Positions 53,345 through 63,140 are shown, counted from the stretch's first letter. The stretch is 64,000 bases of DNA from Candidatus Anaerostipes avistercoris (GCA_019119895.1 DWWD01000049.1:22429-86428), one strand, 5' to 3'. Notes: generated from the sequence alone by a model not told the origin. Numbers and translations: made by a program.

Positions 53345-55117
53345 TTATTCCTCCATTCGTAAGTTTTCATTGATGCGTTTCTTCAGAATGTTAAAACTTG
53401 CCGGTCCTGCATCTAACATAAGTTTGTGAAATTTTTTCAAGCTATATTTTTTTCCTGCTCCCTTTTTATAATAATCTCTGAGTTTTACAAACTCCTTATA
53501 TCCAATATAATATGACAGATAATTTGCCGGCTCGGAAACAACCGTGGAAAATAAATGATCTGCATTGGACGAAGAAATATAAAACTGTTTTAAATACTCC
53601 TCTGCCTTCTGTTTCTTCCATCCTTCATAGTTTACACCAAAATCGATTCTTGAGCAAAGTGCAAGATTAAATTCAAGACTGAGGCTGTTCAACTGTTCCC
53701 ATGCTTTTTTCTCTTTTCCCACGTCCACTGTCGAATAACTCCAGCTCTCCACGTAGGTTGCCCATCCTTCTGAATATCCCGGATAGTCCAGAAGGTACCG
53801 AATCGGCTCTTCTTCTTTTGAAGCAAAATATACATTCTGGTACAAATGCCCCGGATATCCCTCATGAGCCAGTGTTGTGTACATCTGAATCGGGGAACCC
53901 ATCTGGCTTTGATTAATATAAATAATATTTTCTTCATAGGAATCCAATGCGGGTATCATGTAAAACGCCGGGCTCAGATCTTTCTCCAGAGACTTGTGTA
54001 CATATTTGATCTCGCAGTCCACATCCTCAGTTTCCGGAAAATTTTTCTCAATTCTTTCTTTCAGGTTTGAAAGCATTTCTCCCGGTCCGCCGCCGATATC
54101 ATCAGAGGCCCCTTCCATGACAAATTTTTCCATTGCTTCCGGATGTTCCTCTGCTATGGCCGCACTTTTCAGTACACAGTCCTGAATACTGTCTTCCGCC
54201 ATAGAAATCATATCCTCTACTGTGCTGGAAGAACCGGTCTGGTTCTTTACCAAAGCCTTATAATATTCTTTTCCATCTTTCAGATACGCAAGTCCTGCGT
54301 CATTTTTTCCATTCCCTTTGAGATTCTTTAATTCATCCGCAAGTTTCTCATAGGCCGGAATGACCTGATTCAGCACAATCTTTCGATTCTTCTGTATGTA
54401 CGCATTCTGTTCCGATGAACTTAAATCCTTTACAGAAGCAATCCTGTCTTTAAATGTTGCAATCAGAGAATTATTTTCTTTTGCTTTTGTAAATTCATGA
54501 ATCTGGGCAGTCACAGCATCCACTGATTCATCTGACATAAACAGATTTCTCTTTACTTTCTCTTTCTCATATTCCATGACAGAATCAAAATACTGTTCTG
54601 TCTGAGAAAGTAATTTCAAATATCCTTCCACATCATCCTTTGTATCCAGGCGGTATTCACAGAATGTTACCGGAAGCTGTGCCTGTATGCCTGTAGTCGG
54701 GCTTAAAACCGACTCATGATACGGATATTTCTGAAGTTCTTTCTGCTTCATCAGGTAATCTTTCCATATATCATATGTATCCTGCTGCTTCTGGGACAGT
54801 TTATCATACGGAAACTTCCGGAGCGCCTCCAGTTCTTTCTCTGTTTCCTTTTTCCCTTCCGCAGAAATCGTCCCCAGTTCCTGCGTCTTTTCTTCAATTC
54901 CATATGCTTCCGGATCCTTCAGAGTATAGTGCAGTTCAATCCCGTTGTCTGAAACATTTTCCCGGAATACTTCTTCCATGTGTTTCTGGAAATCCTTTTG
55001 TACAGAAGCTGCCGTCTTTTGCTGACCTTTCCTCGTTCCCTGCTGCGAGCACCCGGCTGCAGACATCGTCACGATGAGACATACACTTATGATTCTTCTG
55101 GGAATTCGTCCTGTCAT
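53345..55117 (-). CDS. DUF885 lipoprotein, predicted zinc metallopeptidase
   Basis: The 590-residue protein has a lipoprotein signal (MSAAGC, Cys23 acylated) and a long helical DUF885 domain with a HExxH-like zinc site LAHEGYPGHLYQN and a distal DYPGYSEGWATYVESW motif supplying the third ligand. These are the hallmarks of the M2/M32-like DUF885 peptidases. Substrate unknown, probably surface peptides. It precedes pckA with a 3-base gap and is divergent from metG. Confidence 0.9.
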   Translation of the reverse strand: MTGRIPRRIISVCLIVTMSAAGCSQQGTRKGQQKTAASVQKDFQKHMEEVFRENVSDNGIELHYTLKDPEAYGIEEKTQELGTISAEGKKETEKELEALRKFPYDKLSQKQQDTYDIWKDYLMKQKELQKYPYHESVLSPTTGIQAQLPVTFCEYRLDTKDDVEGYLKLLSQTEQYFDSVMEYEKEKVKRNLFMSDESVDAVTAQIHEFTKAKENNSLIATFKDRIASVKDLSSSEQNAYIQKNRKIVLNQVIPAYEKLADELKNLKGNGKNDAGLAYLKDGKEYYKALVKNQTGSSSTVEDMISMAEDSIQDCVLKSAAIAEEHPEAMEKFVMEGASDDIGGGPGEMLSNLKERIEKNFPETEDVDCEIKYVHKSLEKDLSPAFYMIPALDSYEENIIYINQSQMGSPIQMYTTLAHEGYPGHLYQNVYFASKEEEPIRYLLDYPGYSEGWATYVESWSYSTVDVGKEKKAWEQLNSLSLEFNLALCSRIDFGVNYEGWKKQKAEEYLKQFYISSSNADHLFSTVVSEPANYLSYYIGYKEFVKLRDYYKKGAGKKYSLKKFHKLMLDAGPASFNILKKRINENLRMEE

Positions 55118-55174
55118 TCAGACTCCCTTCTTTTCATGAATACTACTATTATACTATTTTTTGAGCAAAAAAAA

Positions 55175-55203
55175 TAGACTATCCTGAAAAGATGTACTAT
55201 AAT
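55175..55203 (+). promoter_or_regulatory. Predicted metG promoter
   Basis: TAGACT (55175-55180) and a perfect TATAAT (55198-55203) with a 17-base spacer precede the GGAGG ribosome binding site and the ATG at 55240. No T-box or riboswitch is visible in the short leader. Confidence 0.6.
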
Positions 55204-55239
55204 TAACAAATAGCAGAAACTAATAAACGGAGGATCATA

Positions 55240-57189
55240 ATGAGTAAAAAGCCATATTATATTACAACAGCAATTACTTATACTTCCGGAAAGCCTCATA
55301 TCGGAAATACCTATGAGATCATTCTGGCAGACAGTATTGCAAGATATAAAAGAATGGAAGGATATGACGTTTTCTTCCAGACAGGAACGGACGAACATGG
55401 TCAGAAAGTCGAACTGAAAGCCCAGGAACAGGGCGTGACCCCAAAAGAATTCGTAGATGACATCGCAGCCGAAATCAAACGAATCTGGGATCTGATGAAT
55501 ACATCTTATGACAAATTTATCCGTACAACAGACGCAGACCATGAAAAACAGGTTCAGAAAATCTTTAAGAAACTGTATGAACAGGGCGATATTTACAAAG
55601 GCGAATACGAAGGCCTTTACTGTACACCGTGCGAATCTTTCTTTACAGAAAGCCAGCTGGTAGACGGAAAATGTCCGGACTGCGGACGTGAAGTTCAGCC
55701 TGCAAAAGAGGAAGCATATTTCCTTAAACTGAGCAAATACGCAGACCGTCTGATCGAGCACATTAATACACATCCGGAATTTATCCAGCCTGAATCCAGG
55801 AAAAATGAAATGATGAACAATTTCCTCCTTCCGGGCCTTCAGGATCTGTGTGTATCCAGAACCTCTTTTAAATGGGGAATTCCTGTAGACTTTGATGAAG
55901 GACATATTGTTTATGTCTGGCTGGATGCCCTCACCAACTATATTACCGGAATCGGATATGACTGCGACGGCAATCATTCTGAGAATTTCGGAAAATTCTG
56001 GCCTGCGGATCTTCATCTGATTGGAAAAGATATTATTCGTTTCCATACAATCTACTGGCCGATCATCCTGATGGCACTGGATCTGCCTCTGCCAAAGCAG
56101 GTATTCGGACACCCGTGGCTCCTGCAGGGAGACGGCAAGATGAGCAAATCCAAAGGAAATGTTCTGTATGCTGATGATCTGGTAGACGTATTTGGCGTAG
56201 ACGCAGTCCGTTATTTCGTTCTCCATGAAATGCCGTTTGAAAGAGATGGGGTTATTTCATGGGAATTGATGATCGAGCGTATGAATTCCGATCTCGCCAA
56301 TATCCTTGGAAATCTTGTAAACCGTACGATTTCCATGTCCAATAAATATTTCGGCGGAATCGTTGAAAACCGCGGAGCAGACGGAGAGTATGATGATGAT
56401 CTGAAGGCCGTCGTATCCGGAACAAGGAATAAAGTCGCAGACAAGATGAATGAACTCCGCGTGGCAGACGCAATCACTGAAATTTTCCAGCTTTTCCGCA
56501 GATGCAACCGTTATATTGATGAGACTATGCCTTGGGTGCTGGCAAAAGACGAAGAGAAGAAAGACAGACTTGCGACAGTTCTCTACAACCTGGTAGAAGG
56601 CATTACTGTGGGCGCTTCCCTTCTGGAACCATATATGCCGGAGACATCCCAGCGTATTTTCTCACAGCTGAATGCCAAAGCCATTCCATTTGAGGAACTG
56701 AACACCTTCGGTCATTATCCAAGCGGAAATCAGGTAACGAATACGCCTGAGATTTTGTTTGCACGACTGGATGAGAAAGAGGTAATGGAAAAAGCAGAAG
56801 CTCTTATGGAAGCTCAGAAAAAAGCAGCCGCAGGAGAACCTGTCATTGATATTGAACCAAAAGACGAGATTACCTTTGATGATTTTACAAAGATGCAGTT
56901 CCAGGTAGGTGAAATCATTGCCTGTGAAGAAGTGAAAAAATCCAAAAAACTTTTATGCTCTCAGGTAAGGATCGGAAGCCAGGTAAAACAGATCGTATCC
57001 GGCATCAAAGCGCATTATACGCCGGAAGAAATGATTGGAAAGAAAGTCATGGTTCTCGTTAATCTGAAACCGGCGAAACTTGCAGGAATTCTCTCCGAAG
57101 GAATGCTGCTGTGCGCAGAAGACGAAAATGGAGAACTTTCTCTTGTCGTTCCGGAGAAAAATATGCCTGCCGGTGCCGAAATCTGCTAA
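55240..57189 (+). CDS. metG: Methionine-tRNA ligase with C-terminal tRNA-binding domain
   Basis: The 649-residue class I synthetase has HIGN (20-23) and KMSKSKGN signature motifs, a zinc knuckle (CTPCESFF...CPDCGRE) and an anticodon-binding helical domain. A C-terminal EMAP-II-like OB domain (about 545-649: FTKMQFQVGEIIACEEVKKSKKLLCSQV) aids tRNA binding and dimerisation. It is followed by an AbrB-like gene. In Bacillus metS adjoins abrB and rsmI, and the same group is found here. Confidence 0.97.
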   Translation: MSKKPYYITTAITYTSGKPHIGNTYEIILADSIARYKRMEGYDVFFQTGTDEHGQKVELKAQEQGVTPKEFVDDIAAEIKRIWDLMNTSYDKFIRTTDADHEKQVQKIFKKLYEQGDIYKGEYEGLYCTPCESFFTESQLVDGKCPDCGREVQPAKEEAYFLKLSKYADRLIEHINTHPEFIQPESRKNEMMNNFLLPGLQDLCVSRTSFKWGIPVDFDEGHIVYVWLDALTNYITGIGYDCDGNHSENFGKFWPADLHLIGKDIIRFHTIYWPIILMALDLPLPKQVFGHPWLLQGDGKMSKSKGNVLYADDLVDVFGVDAVRYFVLHEMPFERDGVISWELMIERMNSDLANILGNLVNRTISMSNKYFGGIVENRGADGEYDDDLKAVVSGTRNKVADKMNELRVADAITEIFQLFRRCNRYIDETMPWVLAKDEEKKDRLATVLYNLVEGITVGASLLEPYMPETSQRIFSQLNAKAIPFEELNTFGHYPSGNQVTNTPEILFARLDEKEVMEKAEALMEAQKKAAAGEPVIDIEPKDEITFDDFTKMQFQVGEIIACEEVKKSKKLLCSQVRIGSQVKQIVSGIKAHYTPEEMIGKKVMVLVNLKPAKLAGILSEGMLLCAEDENGELSLVVPEKNMPAGAEIC

Positions 57190-57222
57190 TCTTCATATAT
57201 ATAACTAAAATAACTAAATTGT

Positions 57223-57251
57223 TTGACAACGATTATACAGTATGCTATGGT
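57223..57251 (+). promoter_or_regulatory. Predicted promoter of the AbrB-like gene
   Basis: A consensus TTGACA (57223-57228) and TATGGT (57246-57251) are separated by 17 bases. An AAGGAGG ribosome binding site lies before the ATG at 57297. Confidence 0.6.
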
Positions 57252-57296
57252 TAATTAAAGCATAATGATAAATTTAAGAAATTAAGGAGGTTATAA

Positions 57297-57560
57297 ATGA
57301 AGAGCACTGGCATTGTTCGAAAGCTTGACGAACTCGGCAGAATCACATTGCCTATAGAATTACGCCGAAATTTTGATGTGAATGAAAGAGATCCTCTTGA
57401 AATATTTGTAGACGATGATAAAATTATCTTAAAAAAATATAACCCTACAGATATCTTCACCGGCGAGATGGACGATCTGATTGAGTACAAGGGGAAAAAA
57501 GTATCTAAAAATTCAATTAAGGAACTGGCGCGAATTGCCGGATTCAAAATCTCTGAATAG
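57297..57560 (+). CDS. AbrB-family transition-state regulator
   Basis: The 87-residue protein has the AbrB swapped-hairpin DNA-binding N-terminus (KSTGIVRKLDELGRITLPIELRRNFDVNERDPLEIFVDDDKIILKKY) and a short C-terminal dimer region. The neighbourhood (metG, rsmI, N6-methyltransferase) is the one around abrB in Bacillus, where AbrB represses stationary-phase genes. Single-gene unit with its own promoter and terminator. Confidence 0.93.
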   Translation: MKSTGIVRKLDELGRITLPIELRRNFDVNERDPLEIFVDDDKIILKKYNPTDIFTGEMDDLIEYKGKKVSKNSIKELARIAGFKISE

Positions 57561-57599
57561 AAAAAACGGGAAATCCGATGTTCGAATTTCCCGTTTTTT
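57561..57599. terminator. Bidirectional terminator
   Basis: AAAAAACGGGAAAT (57561-57574) and ATTTCCCGTTTTTT (57586-57599) are exact inverses, between the AbrB-like gene and the convergent rsmI. Confidence 0.88.
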
Positions 57600-58446
57600 A
57601 TTTTTGCTGAAGCAGCTGCTGATAAATATCCCGTTTGCTGACTCCTCTGTCCTTTGCTGTCATCTTCATTGCCTCTTTTCTGGAATATCCCTGATTCAGA
57701 TAAATCGCCATATGCTCTTCCAGCGGCATTTTCAGAAAAGATTCCCTGCTTTCCTCTTCCAGCTCCTCAAATGATCTGCCTTCTATGATCAGCACGCATT
57801 CCCCTCTCGGCGGATTCGTCTCCAGCTTTTCCAGCAGATCTTCTATGGTGGTCAGATGAACTGACTCATATTTTTTCGTTAATTCCCGGCACAACGTCAT
57901 CTTTCTATTACCAAGTGATTCTTTCAGATCCCTCAGTGTTTTCTCCAAATGATGGGGAGCTTCATACAGGATGATCGTTCTGGTTTCATCTTGCAGCTGA
58001 TCCAGAATCTTTTTTCTCTCTTTTTTATCATAAGGCAGAAATGCTTCGAAACAAAACCTTCTCGCAGGCCGGCCGGATATAACAAGAGCGTTGATCAGCG
58101 CACAGGCTCCCGGCAGTGCCGTCACGCGGATTCCTGCCTCGTGGCACTGTCTGACCAGTTCTTCGCCCGGATCCGATATTCCCGGAGTTCCCGCGTCTGT
58201 CACCAGAGCAATATCCTTTCCCTCCAGCATCTGTTTCACAAGTATCTTTGCCTTATCATACTTGTTGTACTCATGATAGCTGGTCATCTTTGTTTTTATT
58301 TGAAAATGATTCATTAATTTGATACTGTGCCGCGTATCTTCCGCCGCGATCAGATCCACCTTTTTTAAAGTTTCAATGACGCGAAATGTCATGTCATCAA
58401 GATTTCCGATCGGCGTCGCGCATAAATATAATGTTCCTGCCATCAT
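57598..58446 (-). CDS. rsmI: 16S rRNA (cytidine1402-2'-O)-methyltransferase
   Basis: The 282-residue SAM enzyme methylates C1402 at the ribosomal P site. It has the tetrapyrrole-methylase fold with GTLYLCATPIGNLDDMTFRVIETLK, VDLIAAEDTRHS, ALVTDAGTPGISDPGEELV and PHHLEKTL. The ATG overlaps the stop of the upstream methyltransferase gene (ATGA). A conserved C-terminal RKEAMKMTAKDRGVSKRDIYQQLL is present. Confidence 0.96.
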   Translation of the reverse strand: MMAGTLYLCATPIGNLDDMTFRVIETLKKVDLIAAEDTRHSIKLMNHFQIKTKMTSYHEYNKYDKAKILVKQMLEGKDIALVTDAGTPGISDPGEELVRQCHEAGIRVTALPGACALINALVISGRPARRFCFEAFLPYDKKERKKILDQLQDETRTIILYEAPHHLEKTLRDLKESLGNRKMTLCRELTKKYESVHLTTIEDLLEKLETNPPRGECVLIIEGRSFEELEEESRESFLKMPLEEHMAIYLNQGYSRKEAMKMTAKDRGVSKRDIYQQLLQQK

Positions 58447-59180
58447 GACTCCTTCTTACTCATTCCATAAATCTTATAAATTTCATCTGTATACTGGTTC
58501 GGTTTTTCATAAACGATCAGCGGAGGCTCCACGATCATCCGCGGTTTCGCTCCCTTTACGGCCTCTAAGAGAAATATATTGGATTCTCTGTCCGCATAAG
58601 GATGTATAAACCGTATTCTTTTAGGTTCCAGGCCGTCCTCCGCCAGCTGATTCAGTATCTCTGCCAGCCGGAAACTTCTGTGCACCAGATATAAAATTCC
58701 ACGGTTTTTCAGCAGTTTCCGTGCGGCATGGGAAATATCCGCAAATGTGCATAATATTTCATGCCGCGCAATTGCCTTCGCCTCTCCCGGATTCTTCAGA
58801 CCGTGATTTCCGATCATATAAGGCGGGTTGGACGTGATGGAATCAAAACTGTCATGAGAAAAAATCGCAGAAGCGTTTTTAATATCTCCTTCTACGATTT
58901 CTATTTTTTTCTCCAAACGATTCATTTTTACACTTCTTCTGGCCATCTCCACCATATCGGATTGTATTTCAAGTCCGGCAAAAAAAGAGCCCTCTGTTTT
59001 TGCTTCCATCAGAATCGGAAGGATTCCTGTTCCAGTTCCCAGATCCAGAACCCTGCCGCCTGGTTTCACAGACGCAAAATCTGACAATAAAACCGCATCC
59101 ATTCCAAAGCAGAAACCATGTTCTTTCTGGATGATCTTATATCCTTTGATTCCAAGATCATCAATTCTTTCTTTTTCCAT
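58443..59180 (-). CDS. TrmN6-like tRNA1(Val) (adenine37-N6)-methyltransferase
   Basis: The 245-residue SAM-dependent enzyme has VLDLGTGTGILPILMEAKT (motif I), the NPPY catalytic motif in SITSNPPYMIG and a KNRGILYLVHR segment. This is the YabB/YfiC family, which makes m6A37 in tRNA1-Val in E. coli; the RNA target here is unproven. It overlaps ricT by 20 bp. Confidence 0.9.
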   Translation of the reverse strand: MEKERIDDLGIKGYKIIQKEHGFCFGMDAVLLSDFASVKPGGRVLDLGTGTGILPILMEAKTEGSFFAGLEIQSDMVEMARRSVKMNRLEKKIEIVEGDIKNASAIFSHDSFDSITSNPPYMIGNHGLKNPGEAKAIARHEILCTFADISHAARKLLKNRGILYLVHRSFRLAEILNQLAEDGLEPKRIRFIHPYADRESNIFLLEAVKGAKPRMIVEPPLIVYEKPNQYTDEIYKIYGMSKKES

Positions 59181-60024
59181 TTCCTTTACAACCTGAACAA
59201 CCTTTATTTTTCCGTTTTATAAATAAATCATCTATTTTATATTCTTTTACGTCTTTGTCTCCATTCTCATCTTCAACGATCATCTTAACTTTCTGCTTGA
59301 GAACGTCGACTCTCTGTACTTCACCGTACACTCCGTCCCTTGCTTTTACTTTCTCTCCAATTTTCGGCAGCTTACTGTTCAAATATTCATAAGCTTCCTG
59401 CTCATTTTTCAGACAGCACATCAATCTTCCGCATACGCCTGATATCTTCGTCGGATTCAGAGAAAGATTCTGCTCTTTTGCCATCTTAATGGACACAGGA
59501 GCAAATTCTGAGAGAAATGAACTGCAGCACAGCTTTCTGCCGCAGATTCCGATACCACCCAGCATTTTGGCTTCATCTCTGACTCCAATCTGCCGGAGTT
59601 CAATTCTTGTCCTGAACACAGATGCCAGATCTTTTACCAATTCTCTAAAATCAACCCTTCCATCTGCCGTGAAATAGAAAAGCACTTTATTATTATCAAA
59701 TGTGTATTCGGTAGATACCAGCTTCATTTCCAGATTATGATCTTTAATTTTTTGAAGGCAAATCTTATATGCATCTTTTTCTTTGTTCCGGTTCTTTTCT
59801 GCCTGCCGGTCATCTTCTTCTGTCGCAATTCTGATTACCGGTTTCAGTTCATCTCCCAGGCACTTTTCTTTGATTTTCCTGCGCTCTTCCACCACAGTTC
59901 CATACTCAATCCCTCTTGCCGTTTCCACGATGACGTGATCTCCCGCTTTCACTTGAAAATCTCTGGGATCGAAAAAATATATCTTTCCTGCAGTACGAAA
60001 ACGTACTCCAATTACTTCTACCAT
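59161..60024 (-). CDS. ricT: PSP1-domain iron-sulfur protein RicT (YaaT)
   Basis: The 287-residue protein has the PSP1 domain with the conserved cysteines that hold [4Fe-4S] clusters (GICGRKLCCSSFL and GVCGRLMCCLKNEQ). In Bacillus, RicT, RicA and RicF form a complex that promotes RNA maturation by RNase Y and affects biofilm and sporulation. The chain ends in a basic CSGCKGNGKRKN tail. The start overlaps holB by 7 bp. Confidence 0.94.
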   Translation of the reverse strand: MVEVIGVRFRTAGKIYFFDPRDFQVKAGDHVIVETARGIEYGTVVEERRKIKEKCLGDELKPVIRIATEEDDRQAEKNRNKEKDAYKICLQKIKDHNLEMKLVSTEYTFDNNKVLFYFTADGRVDFRELVKDLASVFRTRIELRQIGVRDEAKMLGGIGICGRKLCCSSFLSEFAPVSIKMAKEQNLSLNPTKISGVCGRLMCCLKNEQEAYEYLNSKLPKIGEKVKARDGVYGEVQRVDVLKQKVKMIVEDENGDKDVKEYKIDDLFIKRKNKGCSGCKGNGKRKN

Positions 60025-61010
60025 TTTTTACCGTTCTCCTTCATTGTAAGAAGCAGCATCTCAAGTGCGACTTCAAAATTTACATTCGCTGTCAGTCTTC
60101 TTCTTGCCTTTTTGATTTCGTCTAAAATGTGGCTGATGCCTTCGAAAGAAATATAAATTTCCTGTTCTTTCAGCTGACGATATTTGTCTTTATAAATCAA
60201 ATGATTCACTGATCCTGTCGTCTTTAACATCAGCATATCCCGGTACCAGACGGTTAATACATCCAGGAAATCATAAATCTCATCCTTGTAAGCTTTCAGA
60301 TCCTTCAGATATGATATGATTTCATAGACCTCGATTGTTTTAATATGAATCAGAATATTCATAGCCTCCTGGAACATTTCCTTAAATTCCGGTGTGCTGA
60401 CTACATGCATCGCTTTTCCGATATTTCCCAGAGAAAATGATGCCGCAAATCTGATATCTTCATCTTTCGCATCCGTATGATCTTTCAGATACTGGACAAT
60501 GTTTTCTTCTCTTACGGATCCCAGAGTCATCGTTACGCATCTTGACAAAATCGTATCCAGCAGCCTGTCCTTATTATTTGTCAGCAGTATGATCACTGCG
60601 TAAACCGGCGGTTCTTCCAATGTCTTCAAAAGAGCATTCTGCGCCCCCGGATTCATGCGGTCTGCGTCATCAATAATATAAATCTTATAATCACTGCTGT
60701 AAGGCTTGATATCGATTGTATCATTGATTCCTTTTCGGATTTCATCCACCCTTATTTCATATTTCTCATGCGTAATATAAATCAGATCCGGATGGTTGCC
60801 GGAATCTACCTGTCTGCAGGCGGTGCACTCACCGCACCCTGTCTGATGCTCGCAGAGCAATGCCTTCGCAAATGCTTTTGCCAGCGTCATTTTGCCGCTT
60901 CCGTCTTCTCCGCTCAGCAAATAAGCATGCGATACCTTTCCCATCTTGATTGCTTCCTCAAAATGAGCAATTATTTTTTCATGTCCGATTACTGTTCCAA
61001 AACTGTTCAT
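60018..61010 (-). CDS. holB: DNA polymerase III subunit delta prime
   Basis: The 330-residue clamp-loader subunit has an AAA+ fold with GVIGHE/GTVIGHEKIIAHFEEAIK, a P-loop SGEDGSGKMTLAKAFAKALLC, a zinc module (C-x8-C-x2-C-x2-C: CEHQTGCGECTAC), the DADRMNPGAQNALLKTLEEPP motif and LLTNNKDRLLDTILSRC (SRC). It starts at the ATG at 61010, where AAGGTGG is close upstream; an ATG at 61025 overlaps the tmk stop and lacks a ribosome binding site. Confidence 0.93.
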   Translation of the reverse strand: MNSFGTVIGHEKIIAHFEEAIKMGKVSHAYLLSGEDGSGKMTLAKAFAKALLCEHQTGCGECTACRQVDSGNHPDLIYITHEKYEIRVDEIRKGINDTIDIKPYSSDYKIYIIDDADRMNPGAQNALLKTLEEPPVYAVIILLTNNKDRLLDTILSRCVTMTLGSVREENIVQYLKDHTDAKDEDIRFAASFSLGNIGKAMHVVSTPEFKEMFQEAMNILIHIKTIEVYEIISYLKDLKAYKDEIYDFLDVLTVWYRDMLMLKTTGSVNHLIYKDKYRQLKEQEIYISFEGISHILDEIKKARRRLTANVNFEVALEMLLLTMKENGKKW

Positions 61011-61024
61011 ATACGCCACCTTCA

Positions 61025-61642
61025 TTATGAAATTATTTTATCAACTGCCGCAGCTATCTGACCGTGTATGTCTTCGATCGAACCACTGCCATCTATTTTC
61101 AGAATTCTTTCCGGATACTGCACGGCAATTTTACGGTAACCTTCAACAACTCTCTGATGAAATTCCATGGTCTCTCTTTCCATACGGTCTAATTCTGCCT
61201 GTTTTTTCTTTCTGGAAATTCCTGTTCCGGCATCGATATCAATCATAATCGTCAGATCCGGCATTGTATCTCCAATTGCATATTGATTGATCTCATATAC
61301 CAGTTCAATCCCCATACCTCTGGCAATTCCCTGATAGACTGCAGAAGATTCCACAAAACGGTCACATATGACAATTTTATCATTCTCCAATGCAGGACGG
61401 ATAACTTCTTCCACCAGCTGCGCCCTGGCTGCTGCGTACAGAAGCATCTCTGTCATATTCCCCATTTCTGTAAAATCTTTATTTAAAATTACCTGACGAA
61501 TCGCCTCGCTTATCTTTGTTCCGCCAGGTTCCCTACATATTATTATATCATATCCTTTTCCAGATAAATAGTCTCTTAATAATTCAATTTGCGTTGATTT
61601 TCCAGATCCGTCCGGACCTTCCATTGTGATAAATAATCCCAT
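61025..61642 (-). CDS. tmk: Thymidylate kinase
   Basis: The 205-residue kinase phosphorylates dTMP for DNA synthesis. It has the P-loop MEGPDGSGKSTQIELL, the DR(Y/F) motif ICDRFVESSAVYQG, CREPGGTKISEAIRQVIL and a lid region. The gene lies between a decarboxylase-family gene and holB, the usual Bacillus order. Confidence 0.96.
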   Translation of the reverse strand: MGLFITMEGPDGSGKSTQIELLRDYLSGKGYDIIICREPGGTKISEAIRQVILNKDFTEMGNMTEMLLYAAARAQLVEEVIRPALENDKIVICDRFVESSAVYQGIARGMGIELVYEINQYAIGDTMPDLTIMIDIDAGTGISRKKKQAELDRMERETMEFHQRVVEGYRKIAVQYPERILKIDGSGSIEDIHGQIAAAVDKIIS

Positions 61643-61646
61643 AACT

Positions 61647-63032
61647 TTATCCTCTCATTATTACAGTGGAAATTTTTCCACCTTGATATCCTTCGATTTC
61701 CATATGATTTTTTTCATACATTTTTATCTGATCTATGACAGATTCTGTGACCTTCTCCCCTGGAACAATCAGCGGAATTCCCGGAGGGTACAAATATATA
61801 TAATCACCGCTCACAGCTCCGGAAGCCTGATTCAGATCTGTCATTCTCTTCTGTTTTCCTGCAGCTTCTGCAGGTGTAAAAATTTTAGGAAGTCTTATGA
61901 CTCCAGATACCGGATTTATTTCTTCTGCTTCTCCCAGCTTCCTGTCGATTTCCAATAATGCATGGGTGAGACGTAATATTCCTTCTTCTTTATCGCACAC
62001 GCTTGTCATGGCAATCACATAGTATATTTCTGCCATCTCCAGCTCAAGATTATACTGGTCCCTGAGGCACTGGAATAATTCCATTCCATTGACTGACGCA
62101 TTTCTTGTGGATATGACTACTTTTCCAAAATCATCTGTTTTCACTCTCCGCAGATGTTCTAATTGATTTAAATCCTCATAAGAACTGTTCATAAGCCTCT
62201 CGTATTGTTGAAAACTTTCCTCCGCATCCATACATTTGTGGACACAATAATCAATGGAGGCCATCAGCAAATAAGAGGGGCTGCTGGTCTGAAACACAGA
62301 AAGCCGGCTCTGAACCCACTTTTTTGAAATTTTATCTGTACATAAATGCAGGAGTCCCGTCTGCGTAAGAGACGGAAGGGTTTTATGAAGACTTTGTATC
62401 ACCAGGTCCGCACCTGCAGATACTGCGCTTTCCGGAAATTTATCGTAATAAGAGAAATGCGCGCCATGAGCTTCATCCACGATCAGCGGAATCCCTTGTT
62501 TGTGAAGAACCTGGGAAATGCCTTCCACATCTGATACCATTCCTTCATAGGTGGGTGATACGATTACTGCAGCTTTAACTGCCTTCTCCTGCTCGATCAC
62601 TGCTTCTATCTGTTCCTTTCGGATGCCTTTACACATTCCATCTTCGCTAATTTCGGGATATACATAAACCGGATCAAGTCCCAGCAGTTCCACCCCATGG
62701 TACACAGATTTATGACAGTTCCTGGCAATCAGTATTTTGTCTCCATGTCTGCATACCGATGCAATAGCAGCCAGGTTCCCTGCTGTACTTCCGTTGATCA
62801 GAAAATAAGTTTCCACAGTTCCGTAAAATTCCTTCATGTCATCCATGGACTGCCGAATCATTCCTTCCGGATGATGCAGATCATCATATCCGGTAATCTC
62901 AGTAATATCCATGGCAAATGAAACAGCCTCCGAAAACTCATCCTGACAGTTTCTTTTATGTCCCGGCATATGAAAAGGATAATGTCCTTTCTCCCTTAAT
63001 TGCTTCAATTTGTCATAAATAATAGCGGTCAT
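61647..63032 (-). CDS. Orn/Lys/Arg decarboxylase-family PLP enzyme (YaaO-like)
   Basis: The 461-residue PLP enzyme has PFHMPGHKRN, TEITGYDDLHHPEGMI, YFLINGSTAGNLA, VDEAHGAHF and the PLP-lysine segment SLHKTLPSLTQTGLLH. It matches the short YaaO/SpeA-like group that may decarboxylate arginine or lysine; substrate not determined. ATG at 63032 (MTAIIYDKL) has AGGAGAGG upstream. An ATG 15 codons earlier lacks a ribosome binding site. Confidence 0.9.
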   Translation of the reverse strand: MTAIIYDKLKQLREKGHYPFHMPGHKRNCQDEFSEAVSFAMDITEITGYDDLHHPEGMIRQSMDDMKEFYGTVETYFLINGSTAGNLAAIASVCRHGDKILIARNCHKSVYHGVELLGLDPVYVYPEISEDGMCKGIRKEQIEAVIEQEKAVKAAVIVSPTYEGMVSDVEGISQVLHKQGIPLIVDEAHGAHFSYYDKFPESAVSAGADLVIQSLHKTLPSLTQTGLLHLCTDKISKKWVQSRLSVFQTSSPSYLLMASIDYCVHKCMDAEESFQQYERLMNSSYEDLNQLEHLRRVKTDDFGKVVISTRNASVNGMELFQCLRDQYNLELEMAEIYYVIAMTSVCDKEEGILRLTHALLEIDRKLGEAEEINPVSGVIRLPKIFTPAEAAGKQKRMTDLNQASGAVSGDYIYLYPPGIPLIVPGEKVTESVIDQIKMYEKNHMEIEGYQGGKISTVIMRG

Positions 63033-63140
63033 CGTGTCCTCTCCTGTATCTGTTTCTAATATTTTATCATAAGACATTAAGAAGTCAATTCATAGTATCT
63101 GCCATTTTATGAGAAGGTTTATTATGTCTTCTTATAAAAG

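Noticed and set aside
55140..55240. T-box or SAM riboswitch before metG
   Set aside because: The leader from the predicted start to the ATG is about 30 bases, too short for either.
55114..56226. 370-codon open frame on the minus strand opposite metG
   Set aside because: It is an antisense frame of the conserved metG gene with no ribosome binding site and no protein-like features such as a recognisable domain.
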